From positions 414,184-478,183 of the forward strand of contig VZSF01001069.1 of NCBI GenBank assembly GCA_013398295.1: DNA of 64,000 nt, in the 5' to 3' direction. The position numbers were made by a program, and so were the translations under genes. Below are positions 1 to 11,223 of this stretch, piece by piece. The stretch's first letter is position 1. Each line of letters starts with the position of its first letter. This DNA comes from Chionis minor (lineage: Eukaryota > Chordata > Aves > Charadriiformes > Chionididae). The notes beneath the pieces were generated by a model that saw only the letters and a list, made by a program, of their open reading frames with translations, did not search any database and was not told the origin of the DNA.

Positions 1-3000
1 ATGCTCTGTCTTATGAACATCATGAATGGCTAAAATGTTTTTCATGCATGTCCATGCATTCATGCGTGGATAAAGCCATAAAATCCATCATTTCTGACAT
101 GCACTCAGATTTGGGAAAGAAAATTATAATTAGCCAGTTATCAAATAATATAATGTTCAATAGGGTGGAGCATCGTCTTATTAAGTGATTTTAGTCTTTA
201 AGGGATTTCTTCTTCTTCAGATGAAGCCCTTTGGTTATACTGTAATATACTGATTACTAGTAGCGTTCTGCATATATTAATGATTTTTTTAAAATGAAAA
301 TCTAATAGCATTCTCCTTGGAGTTCAGATATTTTCTCCTTTCTTCAGAACCAAGGGATATTTTAAGTTGATGGGATGTCGGCTTCTTCCCACTATTTTTC
401 AAACACAAAACAGACATAACCCCCTTCAATTCTAACATATAGTTACACAACAGTGTTCAGTTATGAATTAGTCTCACATTGCACTAACATGACATGAAGA
501 AGCAATATAGACAATCCATGCTGCAAAGCTCACAGAGGAAGATTGTAACTAAATCATGTATGTGTTTAAATAAGCTTGTACTGGTTAGGGAAGAAGACAA
601 TAATAAAGGCAGGTAAACAGGGGGTTTTTTTGTATTTATAGTGCATGCGAGCGCTCTCTATTCAATTCACTGCACCTGGTGCAAAGAAAGATGAAAACAA
701 CGTACTACAGGAAAAAATACTGTGCAATAAAGAGACTAGCTGTTAACAGAGATATCGTGGTTAATAAATCCCTGTAAACTATTGCCTAATGCCGGATTAT
801 TTTGAAGCTAAATGAAAAATTGTTCACAGCTGAATATACTTCATCACATAAATGGAGATTAAAGCAGATTTGAAAGCATCATTATGAATAATGCATTATT
901 TTTAAAGAACAAAGTGAATAACGTAATCAGCCTGTACAAATCTGGAATAGGAAAATTTTCAATCAGTTGCATCATTCTCCACAATAAACAAAGGACAAGA
1001 GCTCCTTGGGGTAGAGAGAGGTTGTGCTCTTGTATGGGTGCAATTCCTAAAATGCCAACAAAGATAAAAAGAAGGGGAAAGCACTTAAAATTTTTGTGGA
1101 AGTTTCTCAGGTGGTACTGTGACTGCATTGTCATGCAGACTGCATCTTCACCCATGTCAAAGGTGAAGTCAAGGATCTCCAAAAGGGGAAAGAGGCATAA
1201 CTAGGGGTACAGTTGAAGGAATGACAAAACAACTTTAATTTTCACAACTTTGCACAATCTATTCCGGGAAGTCATTCATAAACCTTTCTACTGTATAAGA
1301 ATTTTTTGAAATAAACACCCTCCAAAAATCCAGTCTGTCAGTTTGTGCTGGTGGTCTTATATTTGCTACATTTAGTTATTCAATAACACCTTGGATATTA
1401 GAACTGCAGATGCTCTAAGCATTGTATCTGGCTCTTAACGTTCACATTTAATAAATATTTATTATCCATGCAACTCAGACATTCTTCAGTCTTCACTGAG
1501 GGAAAAGATCCTTTTGTACTTAGACTAAACCAAGTTTTATTTAAATAAAGACAACTGGATCAAGTCCTTCCGTTTGAAAATGTTACATACATATGTGTGT
1601 GTGTGCAATTTTAAGATACGCATATTACATATAATATAAATTCAACATAAAATTTATTAATTATACACTTGTGTGACTGCGTTCTTTACATATATGCACC
1701 TTTATGTTTAAGGGTATGTGTATATATATAAAAGTTTATATAAAACATATATATAATCCATATATGTGATGGTATAGCGGTTAGGAAATTAGAAATAAGA
1801 ATAAGCCCTTAAGAGTATCTTTTGCAATCACAGTCACACGGTGTATACTGTAATGAAACAGTTTGACTGATGTGAACAATCACTCCTAATGTAAAATTCT
1901 AGGCATAGTTTCCATTGCTTTTAAGAGGAAAATCTAGAGGCCTGTAGCCCACAGAATAGACAGCCCATCCCTGTGGCAAGAGTAACTATGCCACAATATG
2001 CTTCACGCATCTGGAAAAACAACCAGAACAATAACACTGTTTTACTCTGAAACAAGATACTCTTTTCCTTTTAAAGTCAATACTTTTTGAAACAATACAT
2101 CTTGAGGTAACTTCACTAAGAATCTGCATCAACATAGCCCATGTGATGCTGTAATTTAGTGAACAAGTATTGTGTGCTACGAATCACATCAGTATCTACC
2201 ATGTCATTCATGGCATAACTGTTAGCGAATACAAGAACGACATACTTTTGTTAAATTATTGCCTAGAACTTTTACATTAAATAATTAAATCAAAGAGAAA
2301 AGATTACTGTCTGAATACCTAAGGCCACATGGGCCAAGTCCTGGAATACTACATAAGCTCAGAAAAAACACCTTCCCTAGACCTCTGTGAAGGACATTTA
2401 ATCTTATCACCTCTTCCTTTCTAAGATAAAGGGTTTTCATATATACAAAAGCTATGCTATGAAGTGTGATAGATTAACCATGTGTCATGCACCTGGTACA
2501 ACATTTGCAGCTCTCATGGCCAGATAGGATGAGTGTTTTGAGAGTATAAAATTTCATAAATTCAGGGAGTGGGCTGGTGGAGGTTGGAGTCTATCAGGGT
2601 GTGTCTGTGTAAACAGATGAAAGAGGACTTCAAAAACAGTGTTTAAGGAAGTGGAAAATAAATTGTTATGTGGGTTTTTTAAAATCTTCATATCATACTT
2701 ACCAAGATCCAGATCCAAGGACACAGGCTTTTACGTTTCCCTCTATTATGTTTTCTGTAAATCACTGGAGATTAAAACTTCCTCCCTATCTTGCTCTCTC
2801 TTTTAGTTTTCTTGGGGAAGGTTAGTATTCTTTAGAAATTACCAGTTATTCTTCCACTCACATAGGCCCTTGTGCCAATTTGGGAAATCACACTGAAATA
2901 AAGCAAAGACTAGTGACTTCTGTCAGTTCTTTAAAAGCACTTAACAAGTCGTTTCACTTAATTGTTCTGCAATGAATTGTTCTTAATGAATGAGGTTTGC

Positions 3001-3052
3001 TATTCTGTAACAGGTCAGCCACAAAGCTATGCAATTTCATCCCAAATCCTGA
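1..3052. other. AT-rich unique DNA, no gene seen
   Basis: No recognisable exon, RNA gene or transposon. Open frames of about 106 codons lie on both strands over the same bases (859-1204), which is what chance gives; neither translation resembles a known domain. A short TG run and an AT-alternating stretch are listed separately. Confidence 0.7.
1593..1768. repeat. TG run and AT-rich simple sequence
   Basis: A short (TG)n run at 1593-1605 is followed by AT-rich sequence with TATATATA-type alternation around 1720-1765. Both are degenerate. This is typical low-complexity intergenic DNA. Confidence 0.7.
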
Positions 3053-3103
3053 TTCCTCTCCTCTCTTTTTCTCTTCTCCTCCCTCTTCCCCCTTCCTTCC
3101 CCC
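3053..3103. repeat. Uninterrupted polypyrimidine tract, 51 nt
   Basis: Every base from 3053 to 3103 on the + strand is C or T; after one A, five T follow. Tracts of this length can form triplex (H-DNA) structures when they contain mirror symmetry, but symmetry here is only partial. It is not followed by a convincing splice acceptor and exon. Confidence 0.85.
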
Positions 3104-5972
3104 ACTTTTTATTCTTTGCCATGCCAAGGCGTCAATGCATATTTATTTCTAGGGAAAACTGAGCAAAGACTTCAGGATCTGAGTCTTCAAAATAGGCTCA
3201 TCTTTTTGTTCAAATGTCAAAGCTTTAGAAATCACTGATTCATGTGTTACTAGGTACCACAATACAGATTAATTTTTTTCCATGTATGTAAAGATACAGT
3301 TTTCTCTTGCATTTTTTAAATTTAATTTTAACTTCCTAGGTTTGGCCTTTTTTCAGCGTCCTCTTCTCTCCTAAAAGAAAGCAAGTGCTATTTAGTGACC
3401 TTAATGATAGGTCAGTGGTCCCCAGTCCTCCATCTCCAACAACTCAGAAGGAAAAAAAGTCTACATTCACCACCTTCTTTTGTAATTGAGGTCTTCCTGA
3501 GCTCTTTGTCTGCAACCAACACAAGAGTTTGCATGTGACATCCACTTTTAGCCAGCTGTTTTGACCAGCGTAGATCTTTTTTTGATGCTGTTTTCCTGAA
3601 TAACTGTGTGTAAACATTATAGTTTAAAAATGTAATTTGGTCATGCGAAGCTTGATTTAAAAAATTACAACACCTTATCACCTTTATCAAGGGCATAATT
3701 TTTTTAGCATCAGCAGTAGTGCTGTTTGGACACTTTCAATCATAATATGGAAAAAATTAATTTCCAGCTATGTTTTGAGCATATTTGTGTGTGCTTACTG
3801 TTATCTGCTGTCATCCGATTTTTTCATTCACATATAAAAATCAGTTCCCAGGAGTGTTTGGACAAACAGTCATTAGTTAAGTCTCTGCCGCTCATGAGAA
3901 CTTTCACCTTAAGAATAAGTATTTTTGCTGATAAGACTGTTATTTTTCCTGTGTCCAGTCTTCAGCTGAACACCTCAGGTACAATATACTTGCAGAACAT
4001 TCAAGTTCACTTGGCAGGTCTAGGGAACAGAAATTTTCTAGGAGCTTATTATCTCTTTATTCTCACAGCAGTACACAGGATTTCTTTATCACATTTAGCA
4101 GCAATCAGGCTTGCCCTAAGATTTTTGACCAAGTATTCAAAACGAAGATGTCTTTCTTGAGAAAAGTCGTTTTGCCTGTTAATGAAAAAGCTTGATTAAA
4201 GACATGTTTCTGCAGTTTGGTTAGGTTCTGTGGTATGAGGAGGCTGTCCCCATGCCATCTACTCACCCCAGACTCCCTCTTACTCTATAAACTTTTCCAT
4301 TGACTGCCATTGTGCCTGTCGGGTAGAGAAAAGTTTCTCAGAACTCGGGTTTCCTCATTGCTTCTGAGCTCAACAAACAACCCAGTCATTACTCCAGCAA
4401 ATGTTACAAGGCCAAGGTAACCTTAAAAAAAAAGCAACCCAGGACTCCTGGAGCAAATATTAATAAAATAACTATTTAAGCCCTTCACTCAATGCCAGGA
4501 GGAAGTCTGCTTTTTGTTTTCTTATAAGCTAATGTCTTCCATCAAAAATATACTGGTTCCCTTTGTACACATCTGTTCCTAAAGCATAAGAACCAAAGTC
4601 CCCGTTTTAGAAAATTACCACTATTAAAGAAAACATTTAAGCACCTGTTTAAATGACACTAAAATCAATGGGAAATAGGCACTTCTTTATAAGTCACATC
4701 CATAGTGACTGTCTTAGAGCCAACACTTTGCGCTTTCCTGGGGCTTGCCTTTGTTCAAAAACCAATTAACATTTTCCAGACCTAAAGGCCCCTAGGGCTC
4801 CCATCTCAGGCCTGCTCAAATCACAGTAAACTACTTCTTCTCACCTCTTTACTCATATATCCCTTATATTTGGATTGGATGAGGTATCATCAGTCTTTGT
4901 CAGACAGGAGAACACGTTTAACCCTTTCTCAACATGGTCAATGCCTGAAAATTGGTGGCTGGTTCAGCTAATCACTGATACCTTTTTGCCAGCTCAAAAT
5001 ATTTCATGAATTTCAGATTTGAACTGAATACTTATAATATGGGTAATATGACCACCTCTCCTTTAGTGTTTGCACTTTGCAGCTTCCTTTAAGTTGGACC
5101 TATATCCCATAGTAATCCCAGTTCTTGGGATATAAGATTTCTAGGTTCATACTGTTTAATTACCATCCACAAATATAAGTTTAAAATTCATACTGCTTTT
5201 ACAGTCATGCTGTAATTCTCTTCAGGCCATTGCTCTACCAAAGTAGAAGGCTATGTTGAGGCTTCTTTAGTTTGATGCCTGTTTTACTGAAAAAAAAACC
5301 CCAGTACAATTCGCATGTTTGTTTCTTTCTGTTTTAGTGCTGAGATATAAATCTTGGATAGACAATTATTTTGGCCTATTTCAGACAATTCTTTCTCATA
5401 ATCACCTTGTTTCTCTTATAAAGGAAACGTGATTTTTTCACTGAAATAAGAAAATAATTTGGCTTGACTATCTCTAGAAATCTTTTAGGGATCTTGTGAA
5501 TTGTTCTTGACATTTACCAAATACCAAAGGTAAATATGCATGATTCTATCGGCTTTTCCCTTATTATCTGGTATGGTTATCACAAGCCAAGAACCACATT
5601 GTTGTAAACAGGTACAACTTCTTCTACTTCAGTTACAACCTGATTTAGCTTAAAAGGACTACTCTTTCTTTACTAAAGTGAGTCAGAAGATACCTAGACA
5701 GCTATATCACATCCAAAGTCCTACAGTTCTTCCATAAAAATCAGTGAAAATAATCAGATTTTCACATGGCAATTCTAGGTCTAAAACATCCTAGCAGAAA
5801 AATTCACGATTCCCTGCATAGATGATAAAGAGAACTGAGGATTTGTATCAATTTCCTCTTGTGCCAGTTTTATACTCACATTATCTCTTTTTCTCTTTCT
5901 TTCCAATGGAATGCTTCTTTACCTTGCAATAATTTATTTTATTACAATTCATTATAGGGCAACTAAAAGCAA
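3104..5972. other. AT-rich unique DNA, no gene seen
   Basis: The longest open frame is 144 codons (3726-4160, + strand). Its translation is rich in Leu, Ile, Phe and Ser, matches no family I know, and lacks flanking splice or promoter signals that I can defend. A possible very old repeat at 4636-4692 is listed separately. Confidence 0.65.
4636..4692. repeat. Possible ancient amniote interspersed repeat fragment
   Basis: The pattern TTTAAGCACCTGTTTAAA, then AAAATCAATGGGA, then AATAGGCAC resembles an old repeat seen in birds and reptiles that carries 'TCAATGGGAGTTAGGCACCTAA'-like text. The match comes from memory and is short and decayed. A second candidate lies near 56962-57040. Confidence 0.25.
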
Positions 5973-6034
5973 GTAGTAGTATTATTATTATTATCACCAT
6001 CATCATCATCATTAATTATTTATTATTATTATTC
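5973..6034. repeat. Compound trinucleotide microsatellite
   Basis: ATT repeats at about 5980-5993 pass into CAT repeats at about 5995-6012 and back to TTA/ATT repeats up to 6034. The repeat is imperfect, and the junctions suggest point changes within an originally uniform array followed by slippage. Confidence 0.9.
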
Positions 6035-8576
6035 CTTTCTTTTTCCTCTCTAAAATAGCACTCAGTTTCATGTATATATGGTGGTATAATCTGCCTAGTG
6101 AAGATGAACTTTTTTCTGTCTATATATTTACATTGATCAGAATATTTTTTAGATTTGAATTGAATTTGCAAAGTGATAGCAGATCATTTGAAATGAAAGC
6201 CAACCTGAAGAAGAACTAGCTCAAGGGATACAGCTAATTTAAAACTCAAAGAAGAGAAAAGTAACTCTGTTCCCTATTCTCATTCGAAAAAATTTCTTTC
6301 TGGCTTCAGCTGAACATAGGAAGTCCTGAAAATCTTACAAGCGTCTATCTTTGTTGAGTTTCTAAGTCAGCTCTCCAGTTTTTGAATATGCATCAGCTAA
6401 GACTCTGAATCCCTGCAAAGCCTACCCAAATTACGGACATTGGACTTCTGTGAAGCAGCTACATTCTAGCTCCTTTTCAGCATCAGAAAACAGAGAAAGC
6501 AAAGACTTTGGTAACAGTTTCAGAGTCCTTGAAAAGAAGTATTTTAAAGCCCCACTTTAGTTCCCCAGAACCTAAAGTAATGGGCACTTGGACACTTTCT
6601 GGATTTTTGAAACATTATTTCACTAGTAAATATGAAGAGGGGTTTTTTGGTTTTTTTTTCTCCAAGAATATAAATTTCTGAAAAGAAGAGGCTTATGCCT
6701 TCTGCCTTCAACAATCAGAACTGTCTTTCCAGATCAAGAGAGCAGCTCTCTTTGCTATTACTCATCCCACTCTCTGGTGGGAAGCAGTAGCCAAACCTTG
6801 AAGTTCAGTGCTTTTTACCTTTCTTCAGGGCTTGAGAATTACAGTTTTGGAGGACTAAATCAGATGACTCAAAAGCTGTCATTAGTCCCGCTGTTCCTAT
6901 GTAAATGCATCACTATACAGTAAGCAAAAAGAATTGCTGTCTTGTGCAAAACAATTACTCTTATGTGGATTAATCAGTTTCTTACCATGGTAACACTTCT
7001 CTTCCTGATCACATTTTACTGTGCTGCCATACTGTCCAGCTCCTTGACTGACAAGATTCACAGCTTAATTCAGGAGCAGGAGGCAACTGGCTAAATTGGC
7101 AGCATTTCAAATGCATTCCCTAAGGTCTTAGTCCCTAACTCTTGTTCTGTGCCATGAGTGTCCGCAAGACAGTTATCACAGCTGGGGCAGATGGAGTTTG
7201 ATACAACCCACGCTTTTCCTCTGGGAGAGTTCCTACAAAAATTGGAAAAAACAAGAACAAGCAGTTAAGTTTCCCTTAAAATAAAGCAGAGCTATAACTT
7301 TTCTTTGACTCTAAGAGAATCTAAGAAAGAGCAAGCTCAAGAATCTTGTATGCCATGCACCCTCACCTGTTCTCTCTCCTAGTTCAACTGCAGCTGAGTG
7401 GATGGCAGTCATTGTAACAGCATAACTGTTATTTTTGAGATTTTGAGCCAGTGTGGAAAACTTCTAGCTTAAAATATGTAGAAGAAAAAACGGATTACCT
7501 CAGCAAAAAGTAAACTGCCAGGGGGAAAAAAAGTCACAGCACCATCCAGCAGTCTAGTTCAGGGACTGAGGGAACCGTTCTGCTCGCCTACATTATCTAA
7601 AAGTAAGTCTATCTAAATATCTCTCCATTCTGAGCTGAACAGTCTGTCCTCTTCAAAAACCTGAATTTTCTGTCCAGATAGATATCTACATAATATATTC
7701 AAACATGAAGAGCTGAGAATTTTCTTCCTGAGTCTATTAAAAGAACACCCTGTACCACTTCTTGGCTTTATTTTGACTATATAACATAATAAAGTCTGTG
7801 TTTCAGAGAGGAAACCGATATAGCCCTTCAGAACCTGTCACTGGATGGAAATTAAACAGCAGATGTAGGGGAAATATAAATATTCTAAAATACAAGGACT
7901 ACATCAGTGTGCCAAAGTGTAGTTCTTGGATACTGCACACAGGAAGGAACTCATGTAAGACTACAGTTTCAAATCTGGAGAAAGGCTGGTGTGCATTTGA
8001 CTGCTTTTTCTAACTGTGCTAACTAGCTGGTCTAATAAAAGATACTACCTTACGTAGAAATCTTGCTCTGCCTCATTTTTTTGCAGCATGATGGTTACAA
8101 TAGCTGTATTACTAAACAGATGTTATTCAAATCAATTGTTTCATTTGTGCTCAAGGGAGAGTTGTATCTTTTCTCTCTAAAGAAGAAAAAACACTTAGTG
8201 CAAACTAACAACTAGAACGTGCACTTGCATTAAACACATCTGTATTTGAGAGCAAACAGGAAATTCTCCTGCCTTGATATCTTGCCTTTTTCTCCATCCA
8301 GTACCTGTGGTTCCAGTAAAGTGACATGAAAAATCCCCAGTAGGGATTATCTGAAATTCTCTTCTTTTGTCTAAGCAGCATCATCAGTGCTGACAAGCGG
8401 GAAGGAAAAGTGTCTGTGGATCACTGACACTGTTTCTGTCAGATTTGCCGCTCTTCCACAGTGGAGATGAAGACAAATAGTAAAAAAATGACAGCCTGTC
8501 CAATATGGACAATATGCTCTGTTGATGCTAGAGCAGTACTGCAAAAATTACAGGAAAACCACAATGAACACAGTTT
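6035..8576. other. AT-rich unique DNA, no gene seen
   Basis: No recognisable exon, RNA gene or transposon. A mixed G/T run lies at 6640-6660. Open frames reach only about 71 codons. Confidence 0.65.
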
Positions 8577-9279
8577 CTAAATGATGAGGACTTCATAGAT
8601 TTTTACATTATCTAAGAACAAGCTGGGATGAAAGCGGAAGAAAGGGTAGAGATAAATAGAACAGGAGGCACTCAGCTGTCTCCTTGTCACAGCTAAGGTC
8701 ACAAGCTCAGGAAAAGTGGCAGGAGCAGCAGGTGCTTCTGAAAATCCTCCTGGCCCTGTGCCACCATCACATGTTTGCAGGATCATGCTGTATGAATCAA
8801 TAAAACCACTCTCCCAGTTCGTAAGAGACATAAGTGTTCCGATGAAATAACCTATACCAGCCAGAAATGGTTTTCTTTTGAGACTTGGGGGACTTGACCT
8901 AAGACACAGAGGAGATAACTGCAATGTTCCCAGTGATTCCATGAGCTTTAAATCAGCTCCATAAACTGTGGGAAAGAAGTGCATGGAAGAAATGTCACCC
9001 AATGGCCTGCCTGGGAATCTACTCTCCCATGCGCTCTGATTGTCACTGACCTTCACGGGGGCAAGAAACAAACTGAGTTTTTATACATCTGTTTTCAGTT
9101 GATCTGTTTTCAGTCAATTTACTTCTTTTGAGGGCAAACCTCTTACAAAATAATAAAGGCAAAACATGTGAGACACACACATGGGAGAAAGGCATTTCTA
9201 CAAGAATCGCCGATATGAAAGACTGTATCCACATAACTGTGTAAAAAAAAAAAAAAAAGAAAAAATGCGCATTCAGCAC
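8577..9279 (-). other. Longest open frame outside transposons; unrecognised, probably non-coding
   Basis: On the minus strand a frame of 164 codons is open at 8577-9071, and another of 78 codons overlaps its start at 9043-9279. The 164-residue translation is Ser/Leu/Pro-rich, with a small Gly/Ala/Pro-rich patch around residues 105-118 and no motif I can name. Local base composition is slightly more GC-rich than the flanks, which alone lengthens chance frames. On the minus strand a pyrimidine run ending in CAG near 8970 could be read as a splice acceptor, but no matching donor stands out. I call it a chance frame with a small possibility of a real exon. Confidence 0.2.
9243..9264 (+). repeat. 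Poly-A run (A16, G, then A5)
   Basis: Sixteen A in a row at 9243-9258 are followed by G and five more A. An AATAAA lies at 9152-9157, about 85 bases upstream, which is too far for a normal poly-A signal. No source gene is recognised upstream, so it is not called a processed pseudogene tail. Confidence 0.8.
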
Positions 9280-10789
9280 ACAGGAAAAGTTAGCATTCAG
9301 CTAATTGGGAAAGCAGACAATTACAACTGATCATACCTAAACTGCTATAGGTAGGGACCTGGGGAGAGGATGGGCTTCATGTAAAGTACAAATCACCTGG
9401 GAAAAGTCAGGACCTAAATAATGTGGACACAGGATCTAATGCCTGGGGCAATTTCTTGTGTTGCCATATCAAGAGCAGGCTGGCTTCTGCTTTTGCTGGG
9501 TAGATCTAGATACAAATTGAATTTTACAGTTCAATCAAATCACTTTTTGTTGCCACTTTTGTTGAATGCTTTACTCTAAAACTTCTGATAGAATGGGGCA
9601 ATAATAATTAAATATATATATAAATTATTGTATACTACCATAGTTATCAGGAAAAATAAGCAACGCAAAACCAATATAATGCTGGTTTTGTGTTTCTGGT
9701 AGAGATAGACCTCTCTCTATGATTTATAAGTATCAGTGAAACATTTGAGATTCTTTTTAAATGTGTGTATTATACCGTCAAAATATTATATCTGTTTTTA
9801 TTTTGTATTTATAAATTCTGAGTGCACTCTATATATAGTATATTAGTTAATAGTGTGTAGCACCAGTTTGCTGGCAGACATTTATAAAGTTTTTCTGGAC
9901 TCTTTAATAACTCAAATACTGAATAAAAAATTTAAATTTTTTATCTATCTCTTTCTCTCATTCCATTTTACCAGGTAAGGCAGCTAGAGGATCTAAAATG
10001 ATAATCCCGCTTTCCATGCAAAAAAGTCTGTATATAGAAAGTGGCCTCTGTTGGCAAAAAAGGTGAATTACTCTGTTACAGTTTTTCTGTATAGCATGAT
10101 GTTGCAGCACACTATTTTTTGCCAGTGAATATACAGAGATCCTGCTGACACCTATAGCACTCTGCGTAGAACAATACACAACATTTTCAATTAAATTATT
10201 TATATAATACTCAGAATAAACATCTGTTTGTATAATGAAAAATAAATAGATTTTCAGAAATTGAATCATTAATGACTTGTTACGGTCTCATTGAAAACAT
10301 CTGTTCTCCAAAAATGTAACACTATCCATACTAAATAATATTTCAGCCTAATCAATTTTTATTCCTTCCTTTCTAGCTGTTTATTCCCTAGTTCAGGTGT
10401 TGATCATCTCTTAGTGACATCATATCAAGGTCCTGTCAAAAAAACTTTCATGTCATTCACTCATAAAAATGGGAAAGAGGACAATAAGTTTCTAAATACC
10501 AGAAGTTTACTTTCAAGTATATTTCTGACAACATATTTTCAACAATGGACATTAGTGTATTTCAAAATTTTGTATTTTAAAAATCTCTCTAAAGTAAGTT
10601 CATTGGCTTTTCCGCTATCATGCGGTGGACCAGTTCTGCTATCAATTGCATCAACACAATCCTCTAGAAGTCAACGTCATTGCACCATTGTAAAGCTAGG
10701 ATGAGATCTGGTGTGGGCCTTCTTACTCTTTTTGACTGTGAGTATTACAGACCTATTTTTCTTTACTGTTTTTTAAACTCAGCTTCAAC

Positions 10790-10806
10790 TTTTTTTTTTT
10801 TTTTTT
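10790..10806 (+). repeat. Poly-T run, 17 nt
   Basis: Seventeen T are followed directly by CAG. The arrangement mimics a polypyrimidine tract plus splice acceptor, but no open exon with a donor follows, so it is treated as simple sequence. Confidence 0.85.
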
Positions 10807-11215
10807 CAGCTCATTTTGCCTCAGGCTTAAGTTCAGTTTGGACAGGCTGAGAAAAAAAAGCAAAACAAACACTGTTTGTCTCCTTTTGAAAGTTATTCAG
10901 GCACCAGGGGCTAGGTCTTGATTAATGCTCTCTTTTGAAGCCATTGTTATCTAAGCTCTTATACAATTTGTTTTGGAATTTTCCTTGTTTCCAAAAGTAG
11001 TGTTGAAAACTCAATGAAGTTAACACAAAGAGCTACTGTAATGAGGTAAGACTGTGCCCATACCAACAAAAGGGATTAAAATGAATTATTTCATATGCTG
11101 CCAGTGAGCATCACTGTTAAGGGAATATATGAACAGTGAAAGTTTGATTCAGTTGCCTAAACACAGGCATCTAGTGTCATTTGAGATGCCCTAGGATTTC
11201 CCACACGGCATTCAT

Positions 11216-11223
11216 ATGCAAAT
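11216..11223 (+). promoter_or_regulatory. Octamer motif ATGCAAAT (possible POU-factor site)
   Basis: A perfect ATGCAAAT lies in a locally less repetitive stretch (about 11140-11780) that also holds several ATTA/TAAT homeodomain-type cores (for example near 11620 and 11690). Such clusters occur in vertebrate conserved non-coding elements, but an 8-mer is expected by chance in a window this size. This is inference only. Confidence 0.15.

Noticed and set aside
3726..4160. 144-codon open frame on the + strand
   Set aside because: Hydrophobic, low-information composition typical of chance frames in AT-rich DNA; no domain, promoter or splice context.
8577..9264. Processed pseudogene ending in the poly-A at 9243
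   Set aside because: No source gene is recognised, the AATAAA lies too far upstream, and I see no target-site duplication.
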